From Bacillus sp. REN3 (GTDB lineage: Bacteria > Bacillota > Bacilli > Bacillales > Cytobacillaceae): a DNA stretch of 52,997 bases. The position numbers and the translations under genes were made by a program. The notes beneath the pieces are model-generated. The model worked only from the letters and a program-made list of their open reading frames with translations. It was not told where the DNA came from and searched no databases. Positions 24,987 through 33,312 of the stretch are shown here, one piece after another (the stretch's first letter is position 1; the number at the start of each line of letters is the position of its first letter). The DNA is taken from assembly GCF_017912555.1 (NCBI RefSeq), contig NZ_JAERSD010000028.1, forward strand, positions 1 through 52,997, read 5' to 3'.

Positions 24987-25802
24987 TTGAAAGCATTACA
25001 GAGAAACTGGATTTATATTCCGTTATTCGGGATAGGCCTGCTATTCTTTACACCGTTCTTTATAATGGCTGTGGGATCACTTTTGGAATTAAGGACACCC
25101 ATGGGAAATCCGTTTGCATGGGTGCTGAAAGAAAAGTTATCCCTTGGGAATTTCACGTATATCTTTACAAACGCAAAGTATGCTCAATGGATCATGAACT
25201 CACTGATCATCACCATCATACCTGTCTTCAGTACAATGTTTTTCTCGGCAGTCCTTGGTTATATATTTGCAAGAAAACAATTTCCATTCAGGGAGTTCAT
25301 CTTTTGGATGATGATGGGAGTTGTCATGATCCCAGGGCAGCTTTTAATTATCCCCCGCTACATCATGTTCAGTGAACTTGGGTGGATTAACACTTATCTT
25401 CCTTTAATCGTCCCGGAAATTTGGGGGATTATGGGTGTTTTCTTCGTCAGGCAGTTCATGATGACGCTGCCAAAAGATTTGGAAGAGGCAGCACATATAG
25501 ATGGCGCCAATGATTTCACAGTTTTCTTCCGGATCTATCTTCCATTGGCAAAACCAGTCATTGCGACTGTGGGAACATTTGCATTCATCAGCAATTGGAA
25601 CGATCTATTGACGCCTCTTATTTTTACTACCAGTGAGGAAATGTTCCCGGTCACGGTAGGGCTGGCATCCCTGCTGACTAAAGAGGGGCACTTCGGGGTT
25701 GAAATGGCTGGGTCTGTACTTTCATTTATCCCTACTTTTTTAATCTTCCTTTTCTTCCAGAAGTACTTTGTTAAAGGGATTGCTTTATCAGGAATGAAAT
25801 AA
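24987..25802 (+). CDS. Sugar ABC transporter permease (MalG/UgpE type)
   Basis: A 271-residue integral membrane protein of the carbohydrate CUT1 type, with six helices and the EAA loop 'DLEEAAHIDGANDFTVFFRIYLPLAKP' near residue 170. The TTG start follows GGGAGGGG, 17 bp after the partner permease. It is translated with that permease and needs an ATPase not encoded here. Confidence 0.9.
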   Translation: MKALQRNWIYIPLFGIGLLFFTPFFIMAVGSLLELRTPMGNPFAWVLKEKLSLGNFTYIFTNAKYAQWIMNSLIITIIPVFSTMFFSAVLGYIFARKQFPFREFIFWMMMGVVMIPGQLLIIPRYIMFSELGWINTYLPLIVPEIWGIMGVFFVRQFMMTLPKDLEEAAHIDGANDFTVFFRIYLPLAKPVIATVGTFAFISNWNDLLTPLIFTTSEEMFPVTVGLASLLTKEGHFGVEMAGSVLSFIPTFLIFLFFQKYFVKGIALSGMK

Positions 25803-25829
25803 TTTTTTTCAGAAAGGATTCGTCATCAA

Positions 25830-27245
25830 ATGAGCGGTAAAAAAAGTCGTGAGGTTTTTAAGGTTCAATTAAATAAAATGGTTTCAACAATCAGGCAGCA
25901 AATCCTAAAGGGAGATATCAAAATCGGGGAGTATTTGCCTTCTGAGCTCCTTCTTGCTGAACAGTTCGGATTAAGCAAGAACTCAGTCCGCAAGGGGTTG
26001 GAGGAATTGGTGGCTGAAGGGTTGATCGTAAAGAAATCAAGGATTGGGAATATGGTGGTTTCCACTCAACCTTTCGACCAGATCATTTTACGTGTGGGCT
26101 ATTATCCTACATTGATCAAGGATGCACAATTCCAGGAATTGATAAGGAAATTCGAAGTCGAGAACCCAAACATCAAAGTCCAGACAATCGCACTTCCATA
26201 CGACCACTATCAGCAAACAGTTTTTGATTTTTTCCATAATGACATGATTGATGTTGTCACCATCAACTTCAAGGATTTCAAAGACTTTGATCAGCTTCAC
26301 GATTCAGTTTTTGAAGAAATGGATTGGGATGAGGATTCTTATTCATTCCTTCAGCATCCCTTTAAAAAACATGAAAAATCAAATCAAGTATATGTCAGGC
26401 CATTTGTCTTCTCGCCCATCGTCCTTTGTTACAATAAGGATCATTTTGATGCGAGTAACCTGCCGTATCCGGATAGCGGCTGGAAATGGACGGAAGCGCT
26501 TGAGATTGCCAGCAGGCTGATGGCCGACCATGAAGATGATAAAGCATGCGGACTTTACTTCCATCCTCTTTCAATGAATCGCTGGCCGATTTTCATGCTG
26601 CAAAACCGGGTTGAATTCGACAGAAATGAGCAGGGGGATATATCTTTCCCAGTGGACGAATTAATGCAGAGTGTGAATTTCATCAGGAGAACATTTGATG
26701 AACAAGGCACAATGAATACATTTTTATCGGATAGTGACAGGGATGCCGAGAAAATCTTCCTTGAACAAAAAGCGTCCATGATCATGGCATCCTATTTCTC
26801 ATTGAACGAAATTAGGAAGCATTCGATACAATATGACATCGCTCCTCTGCCATATATGAAAGATCCTGGCACGTTATTGCTGATCATTGGACTCGCGATA
26901 AATAAATACTCTTCAAAGAAAAACGCTGCCTTGAAGTTTGTTGGTTTCATTGGTAGCGAAACGGCCCAAGAGGTGATCCGCACCAATACATTAAGCATCC
27001 CGGCCATGAAGAGAGTAGCCGAGCGACAAGGAAATGAAAATGTCTATAAGCCTTCAAGATTCCATCTGTTCAGGGAAATAATCCCGACCTACAGGATGTT
27101 TACTGATTTAGGCCTTAACTCAAAGGAATTGGGCGAAGTACGGAACGAATTGAGAATCTATCTTTCTGACTTAATGGACGATAAGATTTTCCATCAGCGC
27201 TTGAAATCAAAACTTTCACAAACAAATATATTAGAAAAAATATAG
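25830..27245 (+). CDS. GntR-type regulator fused to a solute-binding-protein domain
   Basis: A 471-residue cytoplasmic protein. Residues about 10-78 are a GntR winged helix ('IRQQILKGDIKIGEYLPSE', 'FGLSKNSVRKGLEELVAEGLI'). From about 85 to 450 it resembles an extracellular solute-binding protein of family 1 ('LIRKFEVENPNIKVQTIALPY', 'EKIFLEQKASMIMASYF'), yet there is no signal peptide or lipobox. It probably senses the imported sugar inside the cell with a recruited transporter fold and controls the two promoters carrying GAACCAGATATGAAC (inference). AGAAAGGA precedes the ATG. It follows the permeases directly. Confidence 0.85.
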   Translation: MSGKKSREVFKVQLNKMVSTIRQQILKGDIKIGEYLPSELLLAEQFGLSKNSVRKGLEELVAEGLIVKKSRIGNMVVSTQPFDQIILRVGYYPTLIKDAQFQELIRKFEVENPNIKVQTIALPYDHYQQTVFDFFHNDMIDVVTINFKDFKDFDQLHDSVFEEMDWDEDSYSFLQHPFKKHEKSNQVYVRPFVFSPIVLCYNKDHFDASNLPYPDSGWKWTEALEIASRLMADHEDDKACGLYFHPLSMNRWPIFMLQNRVEFDRNEQGDISFPVDELMQSVNFIRRTFDEQGTMNTFLSDSDRDAEKIFLEQKASMIMASYFSLNEIRKHSIQYDIAPLPYMKDPGTLLLIIGLAINKYSSKKNAALKFVGFIGSETAQEVIRTNTLSIPAMKRVAERQGNENVYKPSRFHLFREIIPTYRMFTDLGLNSKELGEVRNELRIYLSDLMDDKIFHQRLKSKLSQTNILEKI

Positions 27246-27262
27246 AAGGTGAGGTGATTGCT

Positions 27263-28264
27263 TTGAAAAAAATCGTTGCTAAAAATCAGGATATCGAAGT
27301 GATCTCCGAAGTAAAACCGAATGTGAAGCCATCTTATCTACTGATAAAAACGCTGTATACGGCAATCAGTCCCGGTACCGAGCTGACGTTGATCAATGTG
27401 AGTGAAAATCGGCAAATAGACCTGGGATACAGTGGCGTGGGAGTAGTGGAAGAATGCGGAGAAGAAGTGGACGGCTACAATGTCGGGGACCTGGTAGCAT
27501 GCTACGGTGCCCCTTACGTAAAACATTCTGAATATCTGCTTGTTCCCAAAACCTTATGTTGTAAGGTACCAGGGAATGTCGATCCAAAGGAAGCTGCCCT
27601 AGGAGGAATTGGGGCAATTGCCATCCACGCTCTGCGGATCGCTAGGCTGCAATTCGGCGAAAGGATTGTCGTTGCGGGTCTTGGAATCATTGGACAGCTG
27701 GTTGCCCAAATTGCTCATGCGGCAGCATACGATGTCTACGCTTATGATTTATCGCCCGAAAGAACTTCTCTTTTGAACAGCATTCCTTCCATTCGACTAT
27801 ATACCAACATGGAGGATTTAAGCAGAAGCTTGACCGCAGCCGGCGACTATGGGGGTGCGGATGCTGTTTTGCTTTGTGCCGGCGGGAAACATTCAATATT
27901 GACACAACAAAGCCTGAAGTGGGTGCGCGATAAAGGAAAAGTCGTCATTGTTGGGGATATTGAACCCGATTTCCCAAGGAGCGATATGTTCGCAAAGGAA
28001 GCAGAAATCCTTATTTCCCGCGCAGGGGGACCAGGAAGATATGACCTTAGTTATGAAAGGGATGCGGTGGATTATCCTTATGGATTCGTCCGCTGGACTG
28101 AAGGAAGAAACCTGGGAGAATATATTCGCCTTCTAAGTGAAAAGAAAATCAATGTTCGCCCGTATGTTGGCGAGGAAGTGAAAATGGAGGAGATCAAAAC
28201 GGCATTCCAGAGTCTTGCGGACAAAAGTTCTTCAGTTTTGACAAAGGTCATTCGTTATTCATGA
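27263..28264 (+). CDS. Medium-chain dehydrogenase/reductase (zinc-alcohol-dehydrogenase-like)
   Basis: A 333-residue MDR-family enzyme. 'AISPGTELTLI' near the N-terminus, the glycine-rich nucleotide motif VAGLGIIGQLVAQIA and AGGPGRYDLSYERD are characteristic of the subgroup also found as the N-terminal half of bi-domain MDR/Gfo oxidoreductases. The structural zinc cysteine cluster is absent. TTG 27263 is chosen because GAGGTGAT lies just upstream; GTG 27254 overlaps that site. The next gene encodes a Gfo/Idh/MocA protein, so the two may be an unfused version of the bi-domain enzyme acting on a sugar. Confidence 0.85.
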   Translation: MKKIVAKNQDIEVISEVKPNVKPSYLLIKTLYTAISPGTELTLINVSENRQIDLGYSGVGVVEECGEEVDGYNVGDLVACYGAPYVKHSEYLLVPKTLCCKVPGNVDPKEAALGGIGAIAIHALRIARLQFGERIVVAGLGIIGQLVAQIAHAAAYDVYAYDLSPERTSLLNSIPSIRLYTNMEDLSRSLTAAGDYGGADAVLLCAGGKHSILTQQSLKWVRDKGKVVIVGDIEPDFPRSDMFAKEAEILISRAGGPGRYDLSYERDAVDYPYGFVRWTEGRNLGEYIRLLSEKKINVRPYVGEEVKMEEIKTAFQSLADKSSSVLTKVIRYS

Positions 28265-28307
28265 TAGTTGGTCCGAAACTACATTTTTTACGAGGGGAGT
28301 CCTTAAA

Positions 28308-29372
28308 ATGCTTAAAGTAGGAGTAATAGGAGTTGGGTCTATCTCGGAATACCATATTAATCCCTATCGAAAAAATCCTGATGCTGAATTAGTGGCATTA
28401 TGTGACATCAACAAGGAACGACTTTTGCAAAAGGGTGAGCAATATCAGATTTCTCAACTTTATTCAGACTATAGGAAACTACTGGAAAATGAAGAAATCG
28501 ATGCAGTGAGCATTTGCACGTGGAATGATACTCATGCAGAAATTGCAGTAGCAGCACTTGAGGCAGGCAAACACGTACTGATTGAAAAACCCCTCAGCCT
28601 TACAGTCGAACAGGCGGTTTCGGTTCAAAAGGCTGCAGAGGAAGCAAATAGGATTGCCCAGGTCGGTTTTGTCAGACGGTTTGGAGACAACACCAATATC
28701 CTAAAAAAATTCATTGATTCTGGTGACTTAGGGGATATCTATTATGCTAAAGCATCCATATTGAGGAGGCTTGGAAATCCGGGAGGGTGGTTTGCCGACA
28801 AAGAGAGGTCAGGAGGTGGGCCACTGATTGATTTAGGTGTCCATGTAATTGACCTTTGCTGGTATCTGATGGGGAAGCCGGCGCCTGTCTCTGTTACAGG
28901 AAATACATATTACCTGCTAGGGAACAGGAAGAATATTGAAAACTTGGATTTCTATAAAGCTGCAGACTATGATCCTGGCAAAAATAATGTCGAAGACCTG
29001 ACCAATGCGCTGATCCGGTTTGAGAATGGGGCGTCCTTGTTTGTGGATGTAAGTTTTACCTTGCATGCCAAAGAGAATGAGGTGTCAGTGAAAGTTTACG
29101 GAGATAAAGGCGGAGCAGAAATCGAACCTGAACTCCTGTTTGTAACCGAAAAACACAATACCATCCTTAATATCGATCCCCAGGTAGATAATAAGACTTT
29201 CAATTTCGAGCAGGCATTCGATCGGGAAGTAAATCATTTTATTAATTGTTGTCTCGGAACGGAAGAGGAAATCGCCCCCGTAGGTGATGGCGTGGAAATC
29301 ATGAAAATCCTGGAAGCTGTTTATGAATCTGCTGAAAAGAAAACAGAGATTGTGTTCAGCGAAAAATACTGA
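28308..29372 (+). CDS. Gfo/Idh/MocA family oxidoreductase
   Basis: A 354-residue NAD(P)-dependent oxidoreductase, exactly as long as its paralogue at 18432-19496. The motifs are 'VGVIGVGSISEYH' for the nucleotide site, EKPLS, and 'GGGPLIDLGVHVIDLCWYLMG'. The N-terminal thirds differ more than the central part, which fits different cofactor or substrate details. It lies 43 bp after the MDR gene with ACGAGGGGAG before the ATG. It probably interconverts a hydroxyl and a ketone on the imported sugar. Confidence 0.88.
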   Translation: MLKVGVIGVGSISEYHINPYRKNPDAELVALCDINKERLLQKGEQYQISQLYSDYRKLLENEEIDAVSICTWNDTHAEIAVAALEAGKHVLIEKPLSLTVEQAVSVQKAAEEANRIAQVGFVRRFGDNTNILKKFIDSGDLGDIYYAKASILRRLGNPGGWFADKERSGGGPLIDLGVHVIDLCWYLMGKPAPVSVTGNTYYLLGNRKNIENLDFYKAADYDPGKNNVEDLTNALIRFENGASLFVDVSFTLHAKENEVSVKVYGDKGGAEIEPELLFVTEKHNTILNIDPQVDNKTFNFEQAFDREVNHFINCCLGTEEEIAPVGDGVEIMKILEAVYESAEKKTEIVFSEKY

Positions 29373-29422
29373 CGACTGACGGTATACCCAAGTATTCATT
29401 TTATAACGAGGGTGGCTTAAAG

Positions 29423-30187
29423 ATGAAAATAATTATTTGTGACCAAAACAATGTGGATTTGGATGGTGTGAAGCTGAATTTTTCTTTCGTTGATACTGGC
29501 GAAACTTTAACCAAACTTACGCAGGAAGATAAGGACCAGGAATTATATATCCTGGACAGCTTGTTCCCTAATGTTGAATCATTTTTGGAAAAGGGTGATG
29601 AGCTATTTATGCCCCCGGATTTTTTTCTTGGCCATCTGGAGAAATTGAACAGCCTTAGCTCAAAATCCATCTACCTATATTTTGACTTGGAGCATTATCC
29701 TTCTTCCAAACAAATGTTAAAAGAACTTGATGAGATGAATGCCAATCAAAATGGCGTTCTTCGTATAAGGAGGATGTCAGGAGACAAGGGGATCATCAAA
29801 AAATCCCTGGCTGATCTCTATGTACTAAGCCAACAGTTTGGTAAAGGAGAGAGTTTTTTTGCGAAAACGGTTTTTGATGAACATTCAGGAACTGGCCATT
29901 TCATTATAAGTATACGATTTGGACAAGATGTTATGGCTCATCTTGAATACTCTATCTTCCATTCAAATAAGGAAAAGCTGGAAATGGAATGGTCCAGTTT
30001 GAATACCGTTCTTGCCTATTCATCGGACCAGCAGGCGCTAAGCGTTTTGACAGGGGATTCGCAAAGGCTATTGCTGGATGCGGAGTCCATCTTATCAAAT
30101 TCTAAAAAAGTTTCACGATCCTTGGAAGAAGAGTTGAAAATCCTTCTGGAACAACTTCCTCAGATTGCAAAGGAGGATGGACGATGA
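29423..30187 (+). CDS. Unrecognised 254-residue protein of the sugar locus
   Basis: A soluble 254-residue protein without signal peptide or membrane helices. I do not recognise the family. The region 'GHFIISIRFGQDVMAHLEYSIF' followed by 'KLEMEWSSLNTVLAYSSDQ' resembles the beta-sheet part of Gfo/Idh/MocA C-terminal domains. The first 150 residues look like an alpha/beta domain without a nucleotide-binding glycine motif. It overlaps the next Gfo/Idh/MocA gene by four bases (ATGA), which implies translational coupling and perhaps a physical partnership. It may be a non-catalytic subunit (inference). Confidence 0.75.
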   Translation: MKIIICDQNNVDLDGVKLNFSFVDTGETLTKLTQEDKDQELYILDSLFPNVESFLEKGDELFMPPDFFLGHLEKLNSLSSKSIYLYFDLEHYPSSKQMLKELDEMNANQNGVLRIRRMSGDKGIIKKSLADLYVLSQQFGKGESFFAKTVFDEHSGTGHFIISIRFGQDVMAHLEYSIFHSNKEKLEMEWSSLNTVLAYSSDQQALSVLTGDSQRLLLDAESILSNSKKVSRSLEEELKILLEQLPQIAKEDGR

Positions 30188-31173
30188 TAAAAGTCGGAAT
30201 CATGAGTTTTGCCCATATGCATGCATATAGTTATGCGAATTGCCTTAAGAATCTGGATGGCGCAGAGTTATCGGCTGTTTTTGACGATGATGAGGCAAGG
30301 GGCAAACGAGCTGGAGAACAATTCGGTGTTCCACACTTAAGTGACATGGATGCTTTTTTAAATGATGATCTCGATGCTGTGATCATTTGCAGTGAAAATA
30401 TTTTTCATAAAAAAATGGTTTTGAAAGCTGCAGCGGCAAAAAAACATATTTTATGTGAAAAGCCTCTTGCGACAACAGTTGAGGATGCAGAAGCCATGAT
30501 TGCAGCTTGTAAAGAGAATAACGTGATCCTTCAGACTGCTTTTCCAGTCAGGTTCAGCAAAGGAATCCGAAAGTTAAAGAAGATGATCGATCACGGAGAA
30601 CTGGGAAAGATCCTGGCTATGAGAACAACCAATCGCGGCCAAAACCCGGGAGGCTGGTTTGTTGATAAGGGCTATTCCGGTGGAGGAGCAGTCCTGGACC
30701 ATACTGTCCATATGGTGGATATTATGAGGTGGTATTTAGGTAAGGAAATCAAGGAAGTCTATGCGACGATCGGGCATTACTTTTCAGATATGGATATAGA
30801 TGATGCTGGATTGCTGACGCTGGAATTTGAAGATGGAACGATTGCTTCCCATGACACAAGCTGGTCCCGGTTTTCTAAGTATCCTGCATGGGGCGATGCG
30901 ACAATTGAAGTGATAGGCACGAAAAAAACGGTCAGTGTTGACGCGTTTGGCGACCAGTTAAGGCTCTACAAACAGCAAAGCGACCAGACAATGTCCTTTG
31001 TATATGCGGGAAATGATATTGATTTCGGATTGATTGAAGACTTTGTTTTTACTGTTAAGACAGGCGGCAGACCTTCGATCAGCGGCCTTGATGGCCTTAA
31101 GGCGATGGAAGCAGCTCTGGCAGCATATAAATCCGCGGAAACCGGCAAATCTGTGATTTTGAATCATCAATGA
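30184..31173 (+). CDS. Gfo/Idh/MocA family oxidoreductase
   Basis: A 329-residue member, shorter than and divergent from the two 354-residue paralogues. The N-terminus 'VGIMSFAHMHAYSYANCL' replaces the classical glycine-rich loop with a histidine-rich one. EKPLA and 'GGGAVLDHTVHMVDIMRWYLG' are present. The altered loop may change cofactor or metal binding. Its start overlaps the preceding unknown gene by four bases. Confidence 0.85.
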   Translation: MIKVGIMSFAHMHAYSYANCLKNLDGAELSAVFDDDEARGKRAGEQFGVPHLSDMDAFLNDDLDAVIICSENIFHKKMVLKAAAAKKHILCEKPLATTVEDAEAMIAACKENNVILQTAFPVRFSKGIRKLKKMIDHGELGKILAMRTTNRGQNPGGWFVDKGYSGGGAVLDHTVHMVDIMRWYLGKEIKEVYATIGHYFSDMDIDDAGLLTLEFEDGTIASHDTSWSRFSKYPAWGDATIEVIGTKKTVSVDAFGDQLRLYKQQSDQTMSFVYAGNDIDFGLIEDFVFTVKTGGRPSISGLDGLKAMEAALAAYKSAETGKSVILNHQ

Positions 31174-31211
31174 AGGATAATCTATTTCGAAACGAAGGAA
31201 AGGGTGGACCA

Positions 31212-32555
31212 ATGAAGAAAGAGTACGATGTGATTGTCGCTGGCGGGGGTCCGTCCGGTATCAATGCAGCGATAGCAGCAAGCAGGATGGGTTATCGTAC
31301 GCTCCTGATTGAAAGATATGGATTTCTTGGGGGCATGTCAACAGCAGCTTTGGTTTACCCCTGGATGACATTTCATAATCACCAAGGAAAACAGGTTATC
31401 AGAGGGATCGCAGAAGAAATCGTAACCCGTTTGGTGAACATTGGTGCTTCTCCAGGACATGTAAGGGATACAATCGGATTTGTATATTCGGTGACTCCTT
31501 ATAAAACAGAAGAATTTAAGATGGTCGTGCTCGAGATGCTTGAAGAGGCAGGTTGTGATTTGCTTCTTCACTCTTTGACAGAGGAAGTGACAGTGGAGGA
31601 TAACAAAATTACATCCCTCACCATAGTAGGCAAGTCTGGCCGTGAGCAGTTAAGCGCTTCTGTTTTTATAGACTGCACCGGGGACGGCGATTTAGCCTAT
31701 GCTGCAGGCGTCCCGATGCAATATGGACGGGAAGGCGACCGTCTCACCCAGCCAATGACCATGAAGTTCAGGCTGAGTGGAGTAGATTTAGAGACAGTCA
31801 GGGACTATCTCCTGGAACATAAAGACCAGTTTTACCATAAAACTTTGTTCAACGAGCTTGAAGAAGGGCTCCCTTTAACGGCTGTCCAGGGTTTTTATGA
31901 TATTTGGGAGAAAGCTGGGTTGCCGATTAACCGGGACCATGTTTTGTTTTTTACTGGACCAGGGCCAGACGAAGTATTGATTAATTGTTCAAGGGTTCAA
32001 GGATATAAAGGAACAGATTCTTGGGAGCTGACAGAAGCCGAGAAGGAAGGCAGAAGGCAAATTGCCATGCTTGTGAAATTTTTCAAAGAAAGCGTCCCAG
32101 GTTTTGAAAATGCAGTGCTATCATCAACCGCTACACAAATTGGCGTAAGGGAAACCAGAAGAATTGAAGGAGAATATATTCTTACGAAAGAAGATGTTGT
32201 AGCCGGTTCGAAATTTCTAGATTGTATAGCAAAAAGTGCCTATCCAATTGATATACATGACCCAGCAACGAAAAGTATTTCAGTAGCTTTCATCGGGGGA
32301 GACGGTGTATTTGATATTCCGTATCGTTGTCTTCTTGCCAAGAAGGTGGATAACTTGCTGGCAGCTGGACGGTGTATTTCGACTACCCATGAAGCATTCG
32401 CGACCACGAGGCTGACGCCTAGTGCAATGGCGACTGGCCAGGCGGCCGGGACGGCAGCTGCACTTTCATTGTTAAAGGGAGTTCTGCCAAAAGAGCTCAG
32501 CATAAAGGACCTTCAGGAACAATTACTAAAGGATGACGTTTTTTTAGGTACATAA
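31212..32555 (+). CDS. FAD-dependent oxidoreductase (PF12831-like)
   Basis: A 447-residue flavoprotein. The N-terminal FAD-binding motif is 'DVIVAGGGPSGINAAIAASRMG', followed by GFLGGMSTAALVYPW, typical of the FAD_oxidored family found in carbohydrate clusters. A second FAD contact, FIDCTGDGDLAYAAG, follows near residue 155, and 'AAGRCISTTHEAFATTRLTPSAMATGQAAG' near the C-terminus. ATG 31212 behind AAAGGGTGG is preferred. ATG 31170 overlaps the previous stop codon and lacks a ribosome binding site. The substrate is probably a sugar or sugar acid. Confidence 0.85.
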   Translation: MKKEYDVIVAGGGPSGINAAIAASRMGYRTLLIERYGFLGGMSTAALVYPWMTFHNHQGKQVIRGIAEEIVTRLVNIGASPGHVRDTIGFVYSVTPYKTEEFKMVVLEMLEEAGCDLLLHSLTEEVTVEDNKITSLTIVGKSGREQLSASVFIDCTGDGDLAYAAGVPMQYGREGDRLTQPMTMKFRLSGVDLETVRDYLLEHKDQFYHKTLFNELEEGLPLTAVQGFYDIWEKAGLPINRDHVLFFTGPGPDEVLINCSRVQGYKGTDSWELTEAEKEGRRQIAMLVKFFKESVPGFENAVLSSTATQIGVRETRRIEGEYILTKEDVVAGSKFLDCIAKSAYPIDIHDPATKSISVAFIGGDGVFDIPYRCLLAKKVDNLLAAGRCISTTHEAFATTRLTPSAMATGQAAGTAAALSLLKGVLPKELSIKDLQEQLLKDDVFLGT

Positions 32556-32607
32556 AATTCCCAGCAGGAAGATCGGATTCCTGTCCTTAAACCGGGGAGG
32601 CAAATTA

Positions 32608-33312
32608 ATGGCACAAATTCTTGACCAATTGCAAGGAAAACTGATCGTATCCTGTCAAGCACTCGAAAATGAACCACTTTATGGGGCTGAAATAATGGCG
32701 AAAATGGCAGTCGCCGCTGTTGAAGGCGGAGCAGCAGGTATCAGGGCCAATACACCACAGGACATCCAGGCAATCAAAAAATCTGTCCGGGTTCCTGTGA
32801 TCGGTTTATATAAGCGAGATTATGAAAATAGCGATATATATATCACGCCAACAATAAGGGAGGTTGAAGCAATTGCAGAGGCCGGAGCGGATATTATCGC
32901 CGTGGATTTGACAGAAAGGGAGAGACCCGATGGAAGAACAGCCAATCAGCTTTTGGCTGAAATCAAGAGGAAGTTCCCCAAAATCCCGATCATGGCCGAT
33001 ATATCTACTGCAAAGGAGGCCGTTAATGTGTCGATCGGGGGAGCGGATCTCATCTCTACTACTCTTGTAGGCTACACATCCTATACAAGCCACATCCATT
33101 CCTTTCAACCCTCAATCCTGTCGGAAATTATAGAAAAGGTTGATAGTCCGATTGTAGCAGAGGGAAGGATAGAAACGCCCCAACAAGCTGCTCTCTGCTT
33201 AGAACTAGGTGCATTCTCAGTCGTGGTAGGCTCAGCCATTACCCGGCCCCAGGTTATCGCCAGACGATTTTCTATTGAAATGTCAAAAGGAAGGGGAGCA
33301 AAAGAAGAATGA
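32608..33312 (+). CDS. nanE: N-acylmannosamine-6-phosphate 2-epimerase
   Basis: A 234-residue TIM barrel converting ManNAc-6-phosphate to GlcNAc-6-phosphate. It shows the expected 'LIVSCQALENEPLYG', GAAGIRAN, VIGLYKRDY with the catalytic lysine, IIAVDLTER, and DLISTTLVGYT near the C-terminus. The length is normal for the family. GGGGAGG precedes the ATG. It overlaps the ROK kinase gene by four bases, the usual nanE-nanK arrangement. No sialate lyase gene is present in the window. Confidence 0.92.
   Translation: MAQILDQLQGKLIVSCQALENEPLYGAEIMAKMAVAAVEGGAAGIRANTPQDIQAIKKSVRVPVIGLYKRDYENSDIYITPTIREVEAIAEAGADIIAVDLTERERPDGRTANQLLAEIKRKFPKIPIMADISTAKEAVNVSIGGADLISTTLVGYTSYTSHIHSFQPSILSEIIEKVDSPIVAEGRIETPQQAALCLELGAFSVVVGSAITRPQVIARRFSIEMSKGRGAKEE

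Noticed and set aside
24827-25375. A 182-codon plus-strand frame across the two permease genes
   Set aside because: Overlaps both conserved permeases in another frame, and the translation has no membrane pattern.
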